This document shows, piece by piece, positions 58,096 through 64,000 of a stretch of 64,000 bases of DNA. The stretch spans positions 2,499,542 through 2,563,541 of the forward strand of contig QAOA01006931.1 of assembly GCA_003255065.1 (NCBI GenBank), written 5' to 3'. Position 1 is the first letter of the stretch. Each line of letters begins with the position of its first letter. This DNA is from Cercis canadensis. Lineage: Eukaryota > Streptophyta > Magnoliopsida > Fabales > Fabaceae. The translations under genes and the position numbers were made by a program. The notes under the pieces were generated by a model. The model made no database searches. It had not been told where the DNA came from and was given only the letters and a program-made list of their open reading frames with translations.

Positions 58096-60325
58096 ATGCC
58101 CAAGGGTCGACCCCTTTCCTTACAGGTCCGCTTTTTTGTAATTTTATTTTTCTCCCTTCTTACTTTTAATGAGAATTGTACCCCTTCTAACTCAAACATC
58201 TCTTCAAAGTAGATAAGGTGTAGGAAGGATAAGTGAAAATATTTCCTCCTCTATTAACTTCAGTCTTGCATGGAACGTCTTTTCTTTTTTCCCCCCTCTT
58301 TGTCTTGAAAGATCATATCATATAGGTTTTTCCTTTGATATTGTATGAAAAGAAATTATAACTGAAAACTAAAAGTCTTGTTCATGTATATCAATGAGAT
58401 TTCTACAAAATTGAACATATCATTTGTCTCTTACCAGGACAAGTTAAAGGCGCCACATTTCGTATCCAGATATTGAACATCTCCCTTTACAAAAAAATGT
58501 TAAAAAGAGAATAGCATGAAAAATAAAGGCCTTACGATCTTGATTAATATGGAATAAAAAAAGAAAAAGCTACTTTTTTGCGGGTGAACCTACTATGACA
58601 ATTCTTAATTAGCTTTCGTTTTAATTTCTTATGGCGGCGATTTTGGGAAAAAATAACAAAGTATAAAATATAATCACATCTAAGAAAAACTTCAACCGGA
58701 ATGATATCTCTACAAGTGGTTTTCCCTTTCAGACTGTTGAGCTAAAAGTAAGGATGTGTTGCACTGGTTGCGAGAGAGTTGTGAAAAACGCCATTTACAA
58801 GCTCAAAGGTATCTTATAGTTTTGTTTAGTTTATGATTTTTTTTATATATATATTCACACTATGGAAAACACTAAATATTTGATTGTTTTTGTTACAAAA
58901 GTATTCTATTGCAATATAAATGTTGATTAGTATATTGTTTGTATTTTATAAGTAGTACTTTATATTGCTATAAAATTTTCCTGGCCATCTTTTCACTTAT
59001 GTTATTACTTGATTATTATAATTTATTTAGGTAAATTAGTTGGTTTTAGTGAGTTAGTTTACTATTAATTGATTATTTTATTGTTTTTGAGAAAAAAGTT
59101 TGAAAGATATTAATTAGTTATTTTGTTAAGTATCGTACTAATGTTTCTTTAAGGTTTAAAAAAGATTTTTAATCAGGTGTGTGGGTTTTGAGTGTGCGTT
59201 CATTTAAACCTTAGGCTTTTTGACAATGCAAAAAAAAAAAAAAAAAAAAAAAAAGTGATTTCTAGTATGAATTATTATTTTTTATTTCTCAGAAATACTT
59301 TTTCTTTTTCAAATTTGATTTCAAAAAGGAAAAAAGCATTGTAAAATTTGGCGACAAATATCCAGATTAGCAAAAAAATTCAAAATATGTGAAAGCATAA
59401 GAATTTGCAGTCATGGCTTACCGGCATGCATCTATGCGGATGGCAACTGGAATCATATCCTCCGTACAGTTTGAAGGACATGCGGAGTGTGTTTGTGAGA
59501 AAAGATTAATTTTAAACCCCCTTAGATAGAGATCAATCAGATAATTGAGGTACTTAATGAAAATTAGTTTCATTTGATTGAAATTAGTTGACATATGTAT
59601 TAATGAAAAAAAATAAAAAGTTAATCCTCCCAGGTAGCTCAAATCCCACACCAATGAGAGGTACGTGAGTTGAAGAGTATATGTAAAATATTACTTAAGC
59701 ATTTGGGTTAATAGTGTAGTCCCCTTTTTCTTATTCTTTATATGTAGTTGGTATATGCTAACCGTTACCTTCTTTTTCCTTACCCCTATATCTTACAAGT
59801 TATAACAAAAAGTCTTGAATTATTTAAAAATAATAATTGATTATAATGTAAATATTTCACATATGTCAAGAAATTGTAACCTTATCTAACCATATAATAC
59901 ACATATAACTTATATATGTAGTTGATTTGTGTTATTTCTTATATTTCCTAATATTTATCTGAACTATATAATATGTCTATAATGTGTATCCATTGTCATT
60001 AGGCATCGATTCAGTGGAGGTAGAATTAGAAATGGAGAAGGTCACAGTTGTTGGGTATGTTGATCGGAACAAGGTGCTTAAGGCGGTAAGGAGAGCTGGA
60101 AAGAGGGCCGAATTCTGGCCTTACCCCAACCCGCCGTTATACTTTACGTCTACCAACAATTACTTTAAAGATACCACGAATGAGTTCAAAGAGAGCTACA
60201 ACTACTATGGACATGGCTACAATGTTGGGGAAAAGCATGGCGCCATTCCAGTTTCTCAACGAGGAGATGACAAAGTTAGTAATATGTTCAATGATGATAA
60301 TGTTAACGCTTGTTGTCTCATGTAA
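58096..60325 (+). CDS. Heavy-metal-associated isoprenylated plant protein (HIPP)
   Basis: Three exons in phase: 58096-58125, 58733-58808 and 60003-60325 (TAA), giving about 142 residues. The N-terminus is MPKGRPLSLQ, followed by an HMA fold: TVELKVRMCCTGCERVVKNA carries the metal-binding MxCxxC motif (residues 18-23). The second half of the fold is GIDSVEVELEMEKVTVVGYV, then KVLKAVRRAGKRAEFWPYP. A polar Tyr/Asn-rich tail ends in CCLM, a CaaX box for prenylation. HIPPs bind metal ions at membranes and act in metal homeostasis and stress; the KRAEFWPYP layout is that of the HIPP28/45-like group. The start at 58096 is chosen because homologues have a short N-terminus. It looks intact. Confidence 0.9.
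58809..60002 (+). other. Second intron of the HIPP gene
   Basis: AT-rich intron of 1.2 kb (GTATCT to CATTAG) with an A-run at 59230-59254. No other feature seen. Confidence 0.75.
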
Positions 60326-62471
60326 TTAAATCATTTTATATGAAGACCCTCTATTCAACTCTCACTTCTAGAAGCAAGGTTTTCCTCTCTTTTTCTTCTT
60401 TTAGCTTCTGGAAGTGGTTCCCTTTTTTGGTCATTGTTGTCTAACAATTTGATCAAACTCCATATGCTTGTTGACTCACTATTCACTAACAAGCCGGTTT
60501 AACCTTTTTCAACTTTAAAAATTCATAGTCATAAAGGTTGAGAAAAAAAAATTTATCTCTAATTATAGCACTTTTTTCCTTAAAAAAGTGCTAGAAAAAA
60601 TTGTAGGGAACTAGAAAGAAAGCTAACAATGAGAGCTATTTAGAATTAGGGGATGTGAAGCCGAATATAATAGAGTCTCAAGTATTTACATCATCCATCT
60701 GTAATTCTGGACCACAATGTAATGCAATAAACTGAATTAAAATCGTAACCAATGCCCTATAGATTAGAAAACAGAAAGAGGGACGAGAATCTTAAATGGG
60801 TTGCAGTTCTGTTGCTATGGTTATAGGGAAGGAAAGATAGTCCTTTATTATTTCTCTACTAATCTCTTTCAAAGCTGATATAAAAATATGCAGCAGACAG
60901 CATATGCTTTCTTTCAGGCTGACCCATGTTATCCGCTTAGCCAATAGGAAATAGAAGCTTAATCCAGAACACCACATATGCCTCAAGAGTATAACAAAGA
61001 CTAAAGTCATCAAATTCGATTCTAATTCAAGTTCAATTTTCCAGTAAAGACAACTTGCAGCCATAAATTAAATCAACAATGACTTAAATAAAGTCATCCT
61101 TTTACATATATCAATAATCTAAAGGATTGGATAAGTCATCCTTTTACAGATATCAATAATCTAAAGGATTGGATAAAACCATGTCCCAGATTACCCCAAA
61201 ACTGTAGCATATAAAGTTATAAACATTCCCAATTTAACCGCCCCACCCAAGAAAATAAAAAAACAAAGAAGAAAGCACAAGCAACGAAACACAGAAGAGA
61301 GCCTTACTGTTGAACTTGTTGGTTGTGGGGAGCAGAAGAGAGCAGCAGCAAGCAGAAGTTTGATGAGCAGGCCGAAGTGAACGAGAGAGAATGAGTCAGT
61401 GAGGGAAGATCAGATTTGGGGAAAAATGAAGAAGGAGCTCGAAGGGGAAGGTTGACGTTTTAATTTCAAAGGCCAAAAATGGCGCACTTTTAGCAGAAAA
61501 ACTAAACAAAATATAAATATTTTGTGAACCAACTAGTTATTTAAAACCTGTATTGCATCACATCGGTCCATACCAATTTCTACTGGTTTAACCGCCTACT
61601 GGTTATACCCCTTCAATCGAACCATTTTTCTAACCAGGTAGTGATCCGGCATGTTGAACCTACCGGTCCGGTTCAGTCTGATTTTTAAAACATTGAATAT
61701 TATATAGTAATATGTGTGTCTGTAGAAGAAATATGTATATGTAGGTGCCAAGTAAACATAACTCCTTACTAAATTACTTGCAAGAAAGTTTTTATAGGCA
61801 TGATGAGTAGGTAAAGTAAGGAGGTTCGTTGGGTTCATTGGTAGGCCTCAAGCTTAAACACTCAGAATGTTGATCCCAGTAGTTTCGAGAACACAAGACG
61901 AGTAGGTTTTGTGGAGAAGTTATTCATGATCATCTAGGGAAGTGGTTTGGTGGCTTCAGTGGTTCTATAAGGGTTGGTACATATTTGAAAGCTGAGTTTT
62001 TTGCTATAAATAGTGGTTAGAGAGTATGTTGGGATAAAGGTGTGCAGAACCTAATTTGTGAGTCAAATTCTCAGGAGGCAATAAATTTGATAGGAGCTGC
62101 AAATGTTCGGTTCATGGCTATGGGTGTATTATTAGCAATAACAGGTCTCTTACGAAGAGAAGATAGTAGTTGAGAATGTCTAATGTATTATGGGAAGTTA
62201 ACCAAGGAGTCCATCTCATGGCGAAATTAGGAGTGTGAGGTCAATAAGGTTGGCTATTATACGAGGAAGCCCTTATGGGCCTCATGTCACTCTGGCAGAT
62301 AAGATGGCTTTTGTGATTCTTACAATCTAGTTTTTGCTTGTTTTTAACATCTATTAACAAATAAATTTAATATGGGGTTAGCCTGAAAAGAAGAAGCAAC
62401 TGATCAATTGTAGACTTGCTAATGTATAGTTGTCATAAACAAAAGACTTTTAGCATGGCCAAAAGAAAAAA
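60326..62471. other. Intergenic region after HIPP
   Basis: A possible polyadenylation signal AATAAA lies at about 60725. A 42-bp tandem duplication is at 61091-61174. A GA-rich stretch at 61320-61440 resembles a 5' untranslated leader, but no gene follows. 61540-61700 is a dispersed repeat with ACCGGTCCGGTTCAG-type sequence, as at 48600-48720. No protein gene recognised. Confidence 0.5.
61091..61174 (+). repeat. 42-bp tandem duplication
   Basis: Two adjacent copies beginning AAGTCATCCTTTTACA, differing at one base. Confidence 0.85.
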
Positions 62472-62784
62472 AGCTTAATTGCAATTTTAATCATCTTATT
62501 TTAACAACTTGAATTTTGTTGATCCCCACTGTTTAAAATAAACAATTTAATTCCTTTATATTTATAAAATGGATAATTTTGGTCATTCCTTCTATATTCA
62601 GGTCAAGTTTAAGGTGTAAAGTTTTCTAATTTATAATCCTACCATACAAATTGAAGATTTATATTTTACGAATCTTTCCACAAAATTTCAGTTCGATCCA
62701 ACAGTGAGACTTAGCCCAAAATACCAAAACTAGTATTTTTTATTTAAGTTGTTAAAATATGATGATCAAAATTACAATTAAGCC
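62472..62784. mobile_element. MULE-type MITE, second copy
   Basis: Inverted ends (AGCTTAATTGCAATTTTAA and the inverse at 62766-62784) related to 47249-47648. It shares the internal block TGAGACTTAGCCCAAAATAC. It is flanked by a perfect 9-bp repeat AAGAAAAAA (low complexity, so weaker evidence). Confidence 0.7.
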
Positions 62785-62839
62785 AAGAAAAAAAGAACAA
62801 AATAATTTCATGGGTTTAGCATACCAATAAATCTGATGA

Positions 62840-63200
62840 TTTCTTAGTGTTTAGGTTTTAGAGTTTTAGTGTTTATGGTTTAAGTTTTAGGGTTTAAGGT
62901 TTAAAGTTTAGAGTTTAAGGTCGAAGGTTTAAGGTTATGATTTAGGAGTCTAGGGTGAAAGGTTTAGGGGTTAGGGATATATGATTTAGGATATAAGGTT
63001 TAGAGTTTTAGAATTTGGGGTTTAGGGTATGTGGTTTGCAATTTAAGATTTAGGATTTTTAATTTGGGGTTTAGAGATCATGATTTAAGATTTATGTTAG
63101 GTTATTTAGGGTATATGATTTGAATTTTAAAGGTTAAGGTTTAGGTAGGTTTAGGGTTTTAAAGTTTTGTGTTTTTGGTTTTGGTTTTAGGGTTTATTGT
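62840..63200 (+). repeat. Degenerate telomere-like tract
   Basis: About 360 bp made of drifting variants of the plant telomere unit TTTAGGG (GGTTTAGGG, GGTTTAAGG, GGTTTAGAG and similar), all on one strand. It looks like an old interstitial telomeric-type satellite. Confidence 0.75.
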
Positions 63201-63447
63201 TTAGTTCAATTTGCATATATGCAAATATATACCTTCGTTATACCTATAATATGAAATATGCATTAGTACGTAGGTATTGCCTTCTAGCCTTAAGGGTTGG
63301 TCACCTCATATTTCTAGATTGAAGTCCATGCCACTTCAAGTCTCCAACCACGTTGCTATGACTTTCTTTTTATAATAAACTCATTCTATTCCACTCAAAC
63401 AGTCAAACCTAGTTCTTTGTAGTGGTTACTTGTAACGTAGGTACGGG

Positions 63448-63474
63448 TTATATATATATATATATATATATATA
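63448..63474 (+). repeat. (TA)n microsatellite
   Basis: Uninterrupted TA run of about 13 units. Confidence 0.9.
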
Positions 63475-63715
63475 CTACATTCATTAATCCTTAAATTTAA
63501 CTTATATCCAGTCAATATAACGGGCCTTAAAAATAAAATGAGTTCAATTTAATTAATAAAAAATGTACAATGAGTTCCACTTTTGTTCAGCCCATTTATT
63601 CTTATCACTTAAAATGTCCAATTCAATAATTAAAATAATATAAAAATAAAATAAAAAGAGAAGAAACTAGAAGAACGGGTAATGACTAAGGGAGAAAGAA
63701 ACAGAAACAGAGCTC

Positions 63716-64000
63716 CTAGCAGAGGAAGAGACGTCGGTTCCCTCTCGCCTTCCTCTCTCTCTCGGTCTTAGAATTCCTCTGCTTCTCTGACCTCCTCCTC
63801 TTTGCCTCCATTCTCCTCAATGTCTGTAACTCCTTCCTCTTCCGCCGCTCCTCCTCCGTCTCCGTCGGCAGAGAAGTCCTCAATAGAGTCGGGTACGTTG
63901 CCGTCGGTGTAGCCATGGAGTCATCGTCTCTAACTAGAGGCATTGTCCCCACAATAGACGATGCTGGCATGAGCTTTCTAGCATTCTTATCAACCCCAAA
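63716..64000 (-). CDS. Ninja-family (NINJA/AFP) protein, partial at window edge
   Basis: The minus strand is open from the window edge and reads FGVDKNARKLMPAS, GTMPLVRDDDS, then TSLPTETEEERRKRKELQTL and RRMEAKRRRSEKQRN, before an arginine-rich end and TAG at 63716. This is the middle conserved block and basic nuclear-localisation region of Ninja/AFP proteins. These are nuclear adaptors that link JAZ or ABI5 factors to the TOPLESS co-repressor in jasmonate and abscisic-acid signalling. The N-terminal EAR motif would lie beyond the edge. The C-terminal JAZ-binding domain is not found in the 3 kb downstream. The usual Trp after TETEEE is Arg. It may be an exon before a long intron, or a truncated copy. 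Confidence 0.7.
   Translation of the reverse strand, partial: FGVDKNARKLMPASSIVGTMPLVRDDDSMATPTATYPTLLRTSLPTETEEERRKRKELQTLRRMEAKRRRSEKQRNSKTERERKARGNRRLFLC

Noticed and set aside
57583-58212. 209-codon open frame before and across the first HIPP exon
   Set aside because: Only the last ten codons before the GT at 58126 fit the HIPP gene. The rest resembles no family and overlaps the likely promoter, so I treat it as chance.

Overview
This is nuclear DNA from a flowering plant, most likely a eudicot. The genes are split by GT-AG introns, the protein families include plant-specific ones (a HIPP metallochaperone, a Ninja/AFP protein), and the DNA is AT-rich and full of Ty1/copia and Ty3/gypsy elements, L1-type LINEs, MULEs and a CACTA element. 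Single N bases inside homopolymer runs (near 19720, 21592 and 28440) are assembly marks.

From about 2400 to 33564 (+) lies the 3' part of one very large gene for an armadillo/HEAT-repeat protein of the HEATR6 type. At least 14 exons join in phase, but they are spread over 31 kb because the introns are filled with mobile DNA. These are several same-strand LINE fragments, a copia element (7796-17614) with a chromodomain gypsy element nested in it (11597-16800), a second copia of the same family (21838-25380), a shrunken copia on the minus strand (about 26886-27598) and a solo copia LTR (32382-32541). Directly downstream is a 1.9-kb MULE-like element (33741-35643) with 9-bp target duplications that carries a piece of mitochondrial cox3.

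From 36436 to 44379 (+) is a RING-CH (MARCH-type) membrane ubiquitin-ligase gene. Its first intron contains a complete-ended gypsy element (37137-42154). The junction between its second and third exons does not keep frame with the splice sites I can see. The interval 44380-49020 holds no complete gene, but it contains one isolated minus-strand exon of the mRNA-decapping scaffold VARICOSE/EDC4, a MULE-type MITE and a 154-bp tandem duplication.

The most unusual object is an 8.1-kb CACTA transposon (49021-57151; TTA target duplication, CACTACAAGAAAA ends). It has no recognisable transposase. Instead it carries pieces of at least four host genes: three copies of a thaumatin-like 3' exon (+), two copies each of a gamma-SNAP exon and of BIN4-like exons (-), and one RING-finger exon (-). 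Its interior is rearranged by a 2.5-kb direct duplication and a second internal left end.

After it come a three-exon HIPP gene (58096-60325, +) ending in a CaaX box, another MITE copy (62472-62784), a degenerate telomere-like tract (62840-63200), a (TA)n run, and the edge of a Ninja-family gene on the minus strand (63716-64000). The genes share no obvious pathway. The main theme is genes surviving amid repeated transposon insertion, with several transposons carrying copied host or organellar exons.
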